A stretch of DNA of 64,000 nt from Maricaulis sp048270095 (lineage in GTDB: Bacteria > Pseudomonadota > Alphaproteobacteria > Caulobacterales > Maricaulaceae), in the NCBI RefSeq assembly GCF_048270095.1, contig NZ_JBLWTL010000002.1, positions 159,118 through 223,117 on the forward strand, read 5' to 3'. A model generated the notes under the pieces. That model saw nothing but the letters and a program-made list of their open reading frames with translations. It did not search any database and was not told the DNA's origin. Positions 7,986 to 16,515 of the stretch are shown piece by piece. Position 1 is the stretch's first letter, and each line of letters opens with the position of its first letter. Made by a program: the position numbers and the translations under genes.

Positions 7986-8656
7986 TGCCTGATCTCGGCC
8001 CGCTCTGGCTCAGTCTCCAACTCGCGGCGATCACCACCGTGATCCTTCTGGCGCTCGGCACACCGCTGGCCTGGTGGCTGGCGCGCACGCGCTCAGGCCT
8101 GAAACCGGCCATCGAGGCCCTGACCGCCCTGCCACTCATCCTGCCGCCGACCGTGATCGGCTTCTATCTGCTGATCCTGCTCAACCCGACCTCGCCGATC
8201 GGCAGTTTCTGGCTGACCCTGACCGGCGACACGCTGACCTTCTCCTTCACCGGCCTGGTTGTGGCCTCGGTGGTCTATTCCCTGCCCTTCATGGTGCAGC
8301 CGCTGCAGAGCGCCTTCGAGAGCGTCGGCCGGGCACCACTCGAGGCCGCCGCCAGCCTCGGCGCCTCGCCGCTCGACGCGTTTTTCAGCGTCGCGGCACC
8401 GCTCTCCATCCGCGGATTTCTCACCGCATCCATCCTGAGCTTCGCCCACACAATCGGGGAATTCGGTGTCGTGCTGATGGTCGGTGGCAGTATTCCCGGC
8501 CAGACCCGCGTCATCTCGATTGCGATTTTCGAACAGGTCGAGAGCCTGCAATATCAGGACGCCCATATCCTGTCGGGCCTGCTGATCGCCTTCTCCTTTG
8601 CCACCCTGCTGCTCGTCTACAGCCTCAATCGCCGGTTCCGTATCCATGTCGGATGA
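7985..8656 (+). CDS. modB: Molybdate ABC transporter permease
   Basis: The 223-residue integral membrane protein has about five hydrophobic segments. It carries the binding-protein-dependent permease signature in EAAASLGASPLDAFFSVAAPLS, the EAA loop that contacts ModC. LILPPTVIGFYLL and HTIGEFGVVLMVGG are typical of ModB. It starts at the ATG overlapping the modA stop. Its 3' end overlaps the modC start by 11 bases, so the three genes form one operon. Confidence 0.92.
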   Translation: MPDLGPLWLSLQLAAITTVILLALGTPLAWWLARTRSGLKPAIEALTALPLILPPTVIGFYLLILLNPTSPIGSFWLTLTGDTLTFSFTGLVVASVVYSLPFMVQPLQSAFESVGRAPLEAAASLGASPLDAFFSVAAPLSIRGFLTASILSFAHTIGEFGVVLMVGGSIPGQTRVISIAIFEQVESLQYQDAHILSGLLIAFSFATLLLVYSLNRRFRIHVG

Positions 8657-9746
8657 CCGGCTGTCCCTGCAGCTGCGCGCCCGGCGCGGTGGCTTCGACC
8701 TCGATATCGAGGCGGAGATCCCGCTCGACGGCATCACCGCCGTGTTCGGCCCCAGCGGCAGCGGCAAGACCAGCCTGCTGCGCCTGGTCGCCGGTCTCGA
8801 CCGACCCGATGAAGGCCGCATCGCGATGGGCGATACGGTCTGGGTCGACCGCGCCCGGCATGTTTTCACCCCGGCCCACCAGCGCCCGGTCGGTTTGGTG
8901 TTCCAAGATGCACGCCTGTTTTCGCATCTCAGCGTGGCGGGCAATCTCGCCTACGCGCAGCGCCGCGCCGCGACCGGCCCGACACGTTTCGATTCCGAAA
9001 CGATCATCAAGGCCCTCGATCTCGCTCCGCTCCTGCCGCGCCGACCAGCCTCGCTGTCGGGCGGCGAAGCACAGCGCGTGGCGCTGGCCCGCGCCCTGCT
9101 GACCCAGCCGCGCCTGCTTCTGCTCGACGAGCCGATGGCCGGGCTCGACCATGCCCGCAAGGCCGAACTTCTGCCCTATCTCGACACGACCTTGCGGCAA
9201 TTGGAAATTCCGGCCCTCTATGTCAGTCATTCCGTCGAGGAAGTGGTGCGCCTGTCCGACCGTGTGCTGGCCCTGTCCCAGGGTCGTTGTGTCGCGATGG
9301 GCCCGGTCGAGGAGGTCTTTGCCCGGCTGGAAATCGAACCGCTGGAGCGCGATTTCGAAGCCGGCTCGATCCTGGCCGGACAGCTGATCGACCAGAATGA
9401 ACGCCTGCAGCTCAGCCGCGTCGACATTGGCGGCCAGGTGCTGGAATTGCCCATGTCCGCCGCGCTACAGCCCGGTGATACGGTCCGGCTGAGAATCCGG
9501 GCCCGCGATGTCGCAATCGCGACCCTGAAACCCCAGGCGATCAGCATCCGCAATGTGCTCGATGGCCGGATCATAGCCATCAGCGAAAACGAGACCTCAC
9601 CCTATGCCGATCTGACCGTCTCGATCGGGACCAGCCAGTTGAAAGCCCGCCTCACCCGGGCCTCGATCGAGGCGCTGGAACTGGCACCGGGCCAGGCCGT
9701 CTACGCGCTGGTCAAGAGCGCCAGTTTCGACCGCGGACCGGGTTGA
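8646..9746 (+). CDS. modC: Molybdate ABC transporter ATP-binding protein
   Basis: The 366-residue ATPase shows Walker A GPSGSGKTS, the signature LSGGEAQRVALARAL, Walker B LLLLDEPMAG and the switch histidine in YVSHSVEE. The C-terminal third (about 290-366) is a MOP/TOBE domain (RNVLDGRIIAISENE, LKARLTRASIEALEL), which binds molybdate and is typical of ModC. The frame is open upstream, but ATG 8646 matches homologue length and overlaps modB by 11 bases. It powers molybdate import with ModA and ModB. Confidence 0.92.
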   Translation: MSDDRLSLQLRARRGGFDLDIEAEIPLDGITAVFGPSGSGKTSLLRLVAGLDRPDEGRIAMGDTVWVDRARHVFTPAHQRPVGLVFQDARLFSHLSVAGNLAYAQRRAATGPTRFDSETIIKALDLAPLLPRRPASLSGGEAQRVALARALLTQPRLLLLDEPMAGLDHARKAELLPYLDTTLRQLEIPALYVSHSVEEVVRLSDRVLALSQGRCVAMGPVEEVFARLEIEPLERDFEAGSILAGQLIDQNERLQLSRVDIGGQVLELPMSAALQPGDTVRLRIRARDVAIATLKPQAISIRNVLDGRIIAISENETSPYADLTVSIGTSQLKARLTRASIEALELAPGQAVYALVKSASFDRGPG

Positions 9747-9834
9747 TCGCAGCACCGGTTACGGTGAAGCTTTGCCAGCAGGACACTGCAGCATATTAGC
9801 AGCTAGTATACGGCAGATTTCCAGGGGGATTCCC

Positions 9835-10986
9835 GTGACACAAGCAGTAGACAACAAGCCACTTGCCGGCCTGAAGGTTCTGGAACTGGCCCGGGTTCTG
9901 GCCGGTCCATGGATCGGTCAGACGTTGGCCGATCTCGGCGCCGACGTGATCAAGGTCGAAGCCCCGCTCGGCGATGATACCCGCCATTGGGGGCCACCCT
10001 GGGTCAAGCACGAGAGCGGCGCTTCTTCGGCCTATTATCATTCCTGCAATCGCGGCAAGCGCTCGATCGCGCTGGACTTTACCAAGCCGGAAGATCGCGA
10101 TCTCGTGCTGGAACTGGTCGATGGCGCCGATGTGCTGGTGGAGAATTTCAAGGTTGGCGGGCTGGCCAAATACGGGCTCGACTATGACAGTCTGAAGGTG
10201 CGCAATCCACGCCTTGTCTATTGTTCCGTAACGGGTTTTGGCCAAACCGGACCCTATGCCCACCGCGCCGGCTATGACCTGATGATCCAGGCGATGAGCG
10301 GGATCATGGACCTGACCGGCGAGCCTGACCGTCCGCCCCAGCGCCTCGGCGTCGCCTTCGCGGATATCTTCACCGGCGTCTATGGCGTGATCGGTGTCCA
10401 GGCGGCCCTCGCCCAGCGCGAGAAGACAGGGCTTGGCCAGCATGTCGATATGGCGCTGCTGGACAGCATGATGGGCGTGCTGGGCAATCAGGCGATGAAT
10501 TATCTGACGACCGGGGTCGCACCGCACCGGCTCGGCAATTCACACCCGAATATCGTGCCCTATCAGGAGTTTGCCGCCAGTGATGGCCATATCATCCTGG
10601 CCTGCGGCAATGATGGACAGTTTGAACGCCTGTGCACCCTGCTTGATTTCCCGCCAGACGTTCTCGTCCGCAATCGCACCAATGCCGAACGCGCTGCCAA
10701 CCGGAGTGAACTGGTGGCACAAATCGCCGATGCCATGGCGCGCTTCACGCGCGATGATCTTCTCGCCGCACTTGAGCAGGAAGGCATTCCGGCCGGGCCG
10801 ATCAATACCGTCGAGCAAGCCTTCAACGATGTCCAGGCACAGCATCGCGGCCTCGCGACAGAAGCCGACGGCATTCCCGGCATCCGCAATCCGATCCGCC
10901 TGTCCGGCATCGAAGTCGGCTCGGGCAAGCGCTCACCCGGTCTCGACGAACATGGCGCCGGGATCCGGGAGCGTTTGTGGGACTAG
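9835..10986 (+). CDS. CaiB/BaiF family (class III) CoA-transferase
   Basis: The 383-residue protein begins LAGLKVLELARVLAGPWIGQTLADLGADVIKVE, the standard start of the family. Later it has VLVENFKVGGLAKYGLDY, VYCSVTGFGQTGPYA and RAGYDLMIQAMSG. D148 in RAGYD matches the catalytic aspartate that forms the acyl anhydride in formyl-CoA transferase. These enzymes move CoA between acids such as oxalate, succinate, glutarate or carnitine derivatives; the substrates here are unknown. The start is GTG at 9835 with a strong CCAGGGGG ribosome-binding site. An ATG at 9772 lies in frame but lacks one. It stands alone, 88 bases after modC, and converges with the chemoreceptor gene. Confidence 0.85.
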   Translation: MTQAVDNKPLAGLKVLELARVLAGPWIGQTLADLGADVIKVEAPLGDDTRHWGPPWVKHESGASSAYYHSCNRGKRSIALDFTKPEDRDLVLELVDGADVLVENFKVGGLAKYGLDYDSLKVRNPRLVYCSVTGFGQTGPYAHRAGYDLMIQAMSGIMDLTGEPDRPPQRLGVAFADIFTGVYGVIGVQAALAQREKTGLGQHVDMALLDSMMGVLGNQAMNYLTTGVAPHRLGNSHPNIVPYQEFAASDGHIILACGNDGQFERLCTLLDFPPDVLVRNRTNAERAANRSELVAQIADAMARFTRDDLLAALEQEGIPAGPINTVEQAFNDVQAQHRGLATEADGIPGIRNPIRLSGIEVGSGKRSPGLDEHGAGIRERLWD

Positions 10987-10993
10987 GCTGCGG

Positions 10994-12670
10994 TCAGGCT
11001 GCGCGGATCGTGTTCAGGAACTGGTCGAACTCATCCTTCCAGGCGCCCTGATTGCGGGCCATGTCGGTGCAGGAATTCAGCACGTCGCTGGAGACCTGGT
11101 CGGTCTGCTGGGTGAATTCGGCAACCTGGCCAACATCGGTGGCCGCCTTGGTCGCGCCCGCCTGGGCCCGCTGAGCCGACTCGGCGATCTCCGAGGTGGC
11201 GACGCGTTGCTGTTCGATTGCCGCGGCCGAGGCCGTCGCCAGTTCGCCCAGCTGGGACACGGCTGCGAGCGCCGCCGCCGTCGACTTGGCGCAGGCCTCG
11301 GTCGAGGACTGGATCGCCGAGATGCGCTGGGTGATCTGCTGGGTGGCACCGGAGGTCTGCTCGGCCAGCGCCTTGACCTCGGAAGCCACGACGGCGAAGC
11401 CCTTGCCGGCTTCACCCGCCCGAGCGGCCTCGATGGTTGCGTTGAGTGCGAGCAGATTGGTCTGCGAGGCGATGGTGTCGATCAGATCAATAATCGCACC
11501 GATGGCTTGGGCCGATTCCGCCAGCTGCTCCACAACCTCGGAACTGACGCGCGTTTCCTGGTCGGCGACCTGTGACAATTCACTGGTGCGGGCGACCTGG
11601 CTGGAGACTTCCGCGATGGACGCGGCGAGTTCCTCGGCGGCGGCGGCGACCGACTGCACGCTGCTGGCGGTCATATCGGCGGCCTGGCGGGCCGAGTTGG
11701 ACTGGCCGGCAGCCTCGCTGGACCGGGACTGCATCTGGCCGGCGGCCAGTTCGAGGCCTTCCGAGGAACGCATGACACTCTGCATCAGATTGGAGGACGC
11801 CTCTTCAAAGCGTTCCACAGCCTGCCGGGTGGCTTCCTGCTGACGCATCTTGGTTTCAGCTTCGGCATCATCACGCGCGCGCACCTCATCGGCGGCCGTC
11901 AAGGCTCCGTCGAGTTGCGACAGGGCACGGCTGAGCTCACCAAACACATCGGTGCGATCCTGGCCGGCGATCTCGACATGCCGGTCGCCGCGGGCCAGGG
12001 CTGTAAGGGTTTGCTGCACGCTCGCGACTGAACGGCGGATCGAAGCACCGATCATGATGGTCAGCCCATAAAGCACACCAGCCGCGACCAGGACGGCGAT
12101 GGCCGCGATCCAGAAGCTGAGCGTGCGCATGGCGTCGAGTTCAGCCCAACCGGCGCGCAGATCGTCAGCCGTGCCGTCGCGGACACTCTCGATCATTGTA
12201 TCCATCTCATCGTCGAACACCGCCAGGCGTTCGGTATAGGCGATCGTGTCGGCTGTGGTCAGGTTCTGGACTTGCGCTTCGAGCTCGCCGAACAACACCG
12301 TCAACGCTGCGTATTCAGTGAGGATCTCGTCAAAGGTCGCCTGATAACGGGCGTCGAGCCCGGTCTCCCGTGTAGTTTCGATCGCAATCCCCAGATCGGT
12401 CAGATTGCCGCGCGCATCGGCGATGAAATCATCGGTTGGCAGCGCCAGCATGCGATAAGTGTCGCGCAGGAAGGACGTCATGTCCTTTTCCAGCGCATTG
12501 GCGGCGACGTTCGCAACGGTGGTGTGCCGCGCTTCAGTGCTGACCCGCGCCACCGCACTGCCAACCAGACCGTTGACGAGCACATAGAGCAGCATGGCGC
12601 CAATCGAGGCGACGGCGAGCAGGGACAGGCGGCCACGCAAGGACATGTTTTGCAGGTTGATCGCAGGCAT
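10994..12670 (-). CDS. Methyl-accepting chemotaxis protein
   Basis: The 558-residue receptor has two transmembrane segments (about 16-38 and 187-209) bracketing a helical periplasmic sensor domain of about 150 residues. A HAMP linker follows, then a long cytoplasmic coiled coil. The hairpin tip is present (IEAARAGEAGKGFAVVASEV). It would signal through CheA/CheW to the flagellar motor; no che genes are nearby. The C-terminus ends FLNTIRAA without a CheR/CheB docking pentapeptide. The ligand is unknown. The start is ATG 12670, with GGAG 7 bases upstream; a TTG just before it is less likely. Confidence 0.9.
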   Translation of the reverse strand: MPAINLQNMSLRGRLSLLAVASIGAMLLYVLVNGLVGSAVARVSTEARHTTVANVAANALEKDMTSFLRDTYRMLALPTDDFIADARGNLTDLGIAIETTRETGLDARYQATFDEILTEYAALTVLFGELEAQVQNLTTADTIAYTERLAVFDDEMDTMIESVRDGTADDLRAGWAELDAMRTLSFWIAAIAVLVAAGVLYGLTIMIGASIRRSVASVQQTLTALARGDRHVEIAGQDRTDVFGELSRALSQLDGALTAADEVRARDDAEAETKMRQQEATRQAVERFEEASSNLMQSVMRSSEGLELAAGQMQSRSSEAAGQSNSARQAADMTASSVQSVAAAAEELAASIAEVSSQVARTSELSQVADQETRVSSEVVEQLAESAQAIGAIIDLIDTIASQTNLLALNATIEAARAGEAGKGFAVVASEVKALAEQTSGATQQITQRISAIQSSTEACAKSTAAALAAVSQLGELATASAAAIEQQRVATSEIAESAQRAQAGATKAATDVGQVAEFTQQTDQVSSDVLNSCTDMARNQGAWKDEFDQFLNTIRAA

Positions 12671-12888
12671 CAAGGGACTCCATGGCCCGGAACCGGGCGG
12701 CGTGACGGGTCAACCGGTCAACGCGATGAAGTCTTGCGCAGGCCAGCTTCCCAGTTGACGGGCCCCGCAAAAACGGGTCCGCCGAAGGAACTGACAGCAT
12801 TAATTGTCAAGGTTAATCGCTGGCTACGCCGGGGACACCGCCCATATCATATCTTATGCATCAGGGAGCGAGCGCGGCGGCCTGCGGC

Positions 12889-12913
12889 AACCGGAGCGCC
12901 AGGCGCTCCGGTT
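12889..12913 (-). terminator. Hairpin after proB, possible terminator
   Basis: A perfect 11-base stem (AACCGGAGCGC / GCGCTCCGGTT, loop of three) lies just beyond the proB stop at 12922. No T-run follows on the minus strand, so efficient intrinsic termination is uncertain. The rest of the gap to the chemoreceptor start (12674-12888) holds its promoter region; I see no gene there. Confidence 0.45.
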
Positions 12914-12921
12914 GGATATCG

Positions 12922-14079
12922 TCAGGATGCGACCAGGGTGACCTGATCTGTCGGCACATCCCATGGCAGGTGGTGGTTTTGCAGCATCACCAGATTTTCC
13001 GGACTGATGACCCGGGTGCCAGCATCATAGCCGAGCAATTCGCTGATCGGCTGGTCGAGATGCCGCGCCAGAAGAAGCGTTTCATTGGACGAGAAATTGG
13101 TCAGGCCGCGAGCGCACTCCTCATCGGCTTCATTATAGATGTGCAGCACATCGCCCTTCTGGAAATCACCATGGATCGAGACGATGTCGGCGCGCTCGAC
13201 CACGAGGTCGCCGGCGAGCATGGCATCAATCCGCTCCTGCTTGAGCACCAGGCTACCGGCCATTTGCAGACGATTGGTGAGCCAGACCGCCCAGGACGAA
13301 GCCGGCGTACCCTTGGCGACGCAACGCGTATGACGGCGTTCCTTGGCCAGGATGGAGGAGATCGGCCGCTCGATAATGCCGCGCGCGATCAAGGTCTCGC
13401 AACCGGCATCCTGGGCCATGTTGGCCGCATGCATCTTGGTCAGCATGCCACCGCTTCCCAGTGCACTCGTGCTATCGGTCACCGCCAGATAGGAGCTGAC
13501 ATCGTCAATCGTCTCGATGAATTGGGCGCCAGGCTCTGAGGGGTCGCGATCATAGAGGCCGTCGACACTGGTCAGGATGATCAGATGATCCGCCTGGATC
13601 ATGTGGGCGACCTTGGCGGCGAGACGATCATTATCGCCGACGCGGATTTCCTGGGTCGTGACCGTGTCATTCTCGTTCACCACGGGCATCACGCCGTGCT
13701 CGAACAGGCGCTGGATCGTGTTGCGGATATTGAGAAAGGTCCGGCGCTCCTCGATATCGCCCAGCGTCACCAGGACCTGGCCAATAATATAGCCATGCTC
13801 GGCGGCAACCTGGCCGTAAGCGTTCAGCAAGAGCGGCTGACCGCAGGCAGCTGCGGCCTGCTTGTCGAGGACATCGGCCTCTTCGGGCGACTTGTTGACG
13901 GCATTGAGTCCGAGCGCGACGGCGCCGGACGAGGTCAATACAACATCATAACCCTGCTCGCGCAGATCGGCGATGTCGCTCAGAAGCCCGTGCATGAAGG
14001 CATATCTCAGGGTCAGTCGCTTGCTGTTGGCCAAAAGGCTCGAGCCGATCTTTACAACAATTCTCTTGCGCGCACTCAA
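12922..14079 (-). CDS. proB: Glutamate 5-kinase, paralogue 1
   Basis: The 385-residue enzyme has the amino acid kinase fold (IVVKIGSSLL, VVLTSSGAVALGL, PVVNENDTV, VGDNDRLAAKVA, SVDGLYDRDP, GSGGMLTKMHAA) and a C-terminal PUA domain from about residue 285. It phosphorylates glutamate, the first and feedback-controlled step of proline synthesis. The start is TTG at 14079 with GGAG upstream. It is divergent from proC-proA-putP, and a second glutamate 5-kinase is encoded at 46368-47504. In sequence it is clearly different from that copy (for example LNIRNTIQRLFEHG against LNARATLHTLLDLG). A dedicated, perhaps osmotically induced, copy is inferred from the neighbourhood. Confidence 0.9.
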   Translation of the reverse strand: MSARKRIVVKIGSSLLANSKRLTLRYAFMHGLLSDIADLREQGYDVVLTSSGAVALGLNAVNKSPEEADVLDKQAAAACGQPLLLNAYGQVAAEHGYIIGQVLVTLGDIEERRTFLNIRNTIQRLFEHGVMPVVNENDTVTTQEIRVGDNDRLAAKVAHMIQADHLIILTSVDGLYDRDPSEPGAQFIETIDDVSSYLAVTDSTSALGSGGMLTKMHAANMAQDAGCETLIARGIIERPISSILAKERRHTRCVAKGTPASSWAVWLTNRLQMAGSLVLKQERIDAMLAGDLVVERADIVSIHGDFQKGDVLHIYNEADEECARGLTNFSSNETLLLARHLDQPISELLGYDAGTRVISPENLVMLQNHHLPWDVPTDQVTLVAS

Positions 14080-14126
14080 AACAGGTCTCCGTTCGATATC
14101 TGGGGTAAATTTCAGGGGTCGAGCAG

Positions 14127-14155
14127 TCTATACGGGAACACGAACCTCATTTCAA
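14127..14155 (-). promoter_or_regulatory. Sigma-70-type promoter of proB (paralogue 1)
   Basis: On the minus strand TTGAAA (14155-14150) and TATAGA (14132-14127) are separated by 17 bases, a near-consensus housekeeping promoter about 50 bases before the TTG start. It lies in a 298-base intergenic stretch (14080-14377) clearly richer in A+T than its surroundings. That stretch must also hold the proC promoter, which I could not place. Confidence 0.6.
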
Positions 14156-14377
14156 CCAACCGACTCCTGTAATGGCAAATACATTATATCAACTCTTGCC
14201 CTAATTCTGCCGCTTAACGCTTCTGCGCTTACTCACAAATTTGATACGGTATTGGACTCTGTGAGAGATTTGCGTTCGCTTTGCTTATAAGATACTACAC
14301 GCCCTGAAATGACCGCAGGCCAGTGCTAGCCCAGCTTCTGTGATGGCCACCCAGCAGGTCGTAACAGAGGATTATAG

Positions 14378-15157
14378 ATGCAGATCTTGTTGATCGGGTG
14401 CGGGAAAATGGGCGGTGCCATGCTGCGCCGCTGGCTCCAGTCAGATATTGCACGTTTCACCGTCGCCTCACCCAATGGCGGCTCCGTGCCGCCGGGGGTC
14501 GAGCATGTGCGCTCACCCGCAGAATTGGGCGAACGCCTGTTCGACATGGTGCTGATCGCGGTGAAGCCGCAAATGATCGACACGGCATTGCCGCCCTATA
14601 TGCCACATCTGGCACCGGATGGCTGCCTCGTCTCGATTGCCGCAGGCTATTCCAGTGCCCGCCTCACCGCCCTGATCGGCGATCATCCGGTTATCCGGCT
14701 GATGCCCAATTTGCCGGCGATGATCGGCCAGGGGGTCAATGGCCTGTTCGCCAATGCGCCGTGCACTCCCTCGCATCGCGAGGCCGCAACCGCACTGGCC
14801 ACCACGACCGGCTCGGCGATCTGGGTCGAGGATGAAGACCAGATCGACCGCATCACCGCCGTCGCCGGCAGCGGGTCGGGCTATGTCTTCGAAATAGCCC
14901 GCAGCTATGTCGCGGCCGCCGAAGCCCTGGGCTTCGATACGGCCACGGCGCGAACCCTGGTGCTCGACACCATGGCCGGGGCCATCGAGATGGCCCGGCA
15001 ATCCGACCACTCACTGGAGACCCTGCGCAAGGATGTGACGAGCAAGAACGGAACGACCCAGGCCGGGCTTGAAGCCCTGATGCAGGACGGGCAGCTCGAC
15101 ACGCTGCTCGAAAACACCACCAAAGCCGCTTACGCGCGGGCCATAGAGCTGCGATAA
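14378..15157 (+). CDS. proC: Pyrroline-5-carboxylate reductase
   Basis: The 259-residue enzyme starts with the NAD(P)-binding motif ILLIGCGKMGGAML. It contains VSIAAGYSSARL, the VIRLMPNLPAMIGQG motif and the C-terminal family signature region VTSKNGTTQAGLEALM. It catalyses the last step of proline synthesis, reducing pyrroline-5-carboxylate. It lies 50 bases before proA in the same direction, with putP beyond, so the three probably share a transcript. The upstream gap is A+T-rich. There is no sign of truncation. Confidence 0.93.
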   Translation: MQILLIGCGKMGGAMLRRWLQSDIARFTVASPNGGSVPPGVEHVRSPAELGERLFDMVLIAVKPQMIDTALPPYMPHLAPDGCLVSIAAGYSSARLTALIGDHPVIRLMPNLPAMIGQGVNGLFANAPCTPSHREAATALATTTGSAIWVEDEDQIDRITAVAGSGSGYVFEIARSYVAAAEALGFDTATARTLVLDTMAGAIEMARQSDHSLETLRKDVTSKNGTTQAGLEALMQDGQLDTLLENTTKAAYARAIELR

Positions 15158-15207
15158 CAGACGCTGCCTGCCCGCCCATCACCACCAGACAGACTACAAG
15201 GAAAATA

Positions 15208-16464
15208 ATGTCCGAGACCGTGCAAGACTATGTCAATGAGCTGGGCCGCAAGGCCAGGCAAGCCGCCGGCGCCCTCGCCGGAGCCACCACTGAACAGAAG
15301 AATACCGCCCTGCGCGCCACCGCCAAGGCCCTGCGCGAAACCATGCCCGCCCTGCTCGACGCCAATCGCAAGGATGTCGAAAGCGTCGCTGGCAAAGGCA
15401 AGAATGCCGCTTTCATCGACCGTCTCGTGCTCGATGCCGGCCGGATCGAGGCGATGGCCTCGGCGCTGGAACAAATCGCTGACCTGCCAGACCCGGTCGG
15501 ACGCAAGCTGGCCCGCTTCGAACGGCCCAACGGGCTCGTCGTCGAGCGCGTCTCGGTGCCGATTGGCGTCATCGCCATGGTTTATGAATCGCGCCCGAAT
15601 GTCGGTGCCGATGCTGGCGCGCTCTGCCTGAAATCGGGCAATGCGATCATTTTGCGCGGCGGCTCGGAAAGCCTGAACTCAACGCGCCAGATTGTCGCCT
15701 GCCTCGCCAGCGGCCTGAAAGAGGCCGGTCTGCCGGAAGAGGCTGTCCAGTTGGTCGATACGACCGACCGCGATGCGGTGAAATTCCTGCTTCATTGCGC
15801 CGACTATGTTGATCTCGTCATCCCGCGCGGCGGCAAGGGCCTGGTCTCCCTGGTCCAGCGCGAAGCGCGCGTGCCAACCCTGCTGCACCTCGATGGCAAT
15901 GTGCACACCTATATCCACAGCGCCGCCGACCTGAACAAGGCGACCGCCGTCGTCGTCAATGCCAAGCTTCGTCGCACCGGCGTTTGCGGCGCCACGGAAA
16001 GCCTGGTCGTCGACCGGGCGATTGCGGGCCAATACCTGCCTGGCCTGCTCGATGCCCTGGGAGACTGCGAGGTCCGCGGCGAAGCGGAGTCCATCGCGAT
16101 CGATGCCCGCATCAAGCCCGCCTCCGATGAGGACTGGGACACTGAATATCTAGACGCCATCCTGTCGGTGAAACTGGTCGATGACGCGGCTGAGGCCATG
16201 ACCTTCATCGAGGCCCATTCCTCGCACCATACCGACGCGATCATCACCGAAGACAGCGACACTGCCGCCGCCTTCCTGCGCACTATCGACTCTGCGGTCG
16301 TGATGCATAATGCTTCGACCCAGTTTTCCGACGGGGGCGAGTTCGGCATGGGGGCGGAGATTGGCATTGCCACCGGCAAGATGCATGCGCGCGGCCCGGT
16401 CGGGCTCGAGCAATTGACCATCTATAAATATCTCGTTCTCGGCGACGGCCAGACCCGGCCATAG
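15208..16464 (+). CDS. proA: Gamma-glutamyl phosphate reductase
   Basis: The 418-residue enzyme belongs to the aldehyde dehydrogenase superfamily. Its catalytic cysteine is C260 in RRTGVCGATE, and IGVIAMVYESRPNV and HLDGNVHTYIH are family motifs. It reduces gamma-glutamyl phosphate made by ProB to glutamate semialdehyde, which cyclises to the ProC substrate. In many alphaproteobacteria proA follows obgE-proB; here that slot (before nadD near 47.5 kb) is empty, and this is the only proA in the window. It is preceded by AAGGAAA at a good distance from ATG 15208. Confidence 0.95.
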   Translation: MSETVQDYVNELGRKARQAAGALAGATTEQKNTALRATAKALRETMPALLDANRKDVESVAGKGKNAAFIDRLVLDAGRIEAMASALEQIADLPDPVGRKLARFERPNGLVVERVSVPIGVIAMVYESRPNVGADAGALCLKSGNAIILRGGSESLNSTRQIVACLASGLKEAGLPEEAVQLVDTTDRDAVKFLLHCADYVDLVIPRGGKGLVSLVQREARVPTLLHLDGNVHTYIHSAADLNKATAVVVNAKLRRTGVCGATESLVVDRAIAGQYLPGLLDALGDCEVRGEAESIAIDARIKPASDEDWDTEYLDAILSVKLVDDAAEAMTFIEAHSSHHTDAIITEDSDTAAAFLRTIDSAVVMHNASTQFSDGGEFGMGAEIGIATGKMHARGPVGLEQLTIYKYLVLGDGQTRP

Positions 16465-16515
16465 CGCCCCCGGCCGCCACCCAGACAAGTCTCAATCCAT
16501 GATCGTGAGCGTGAC

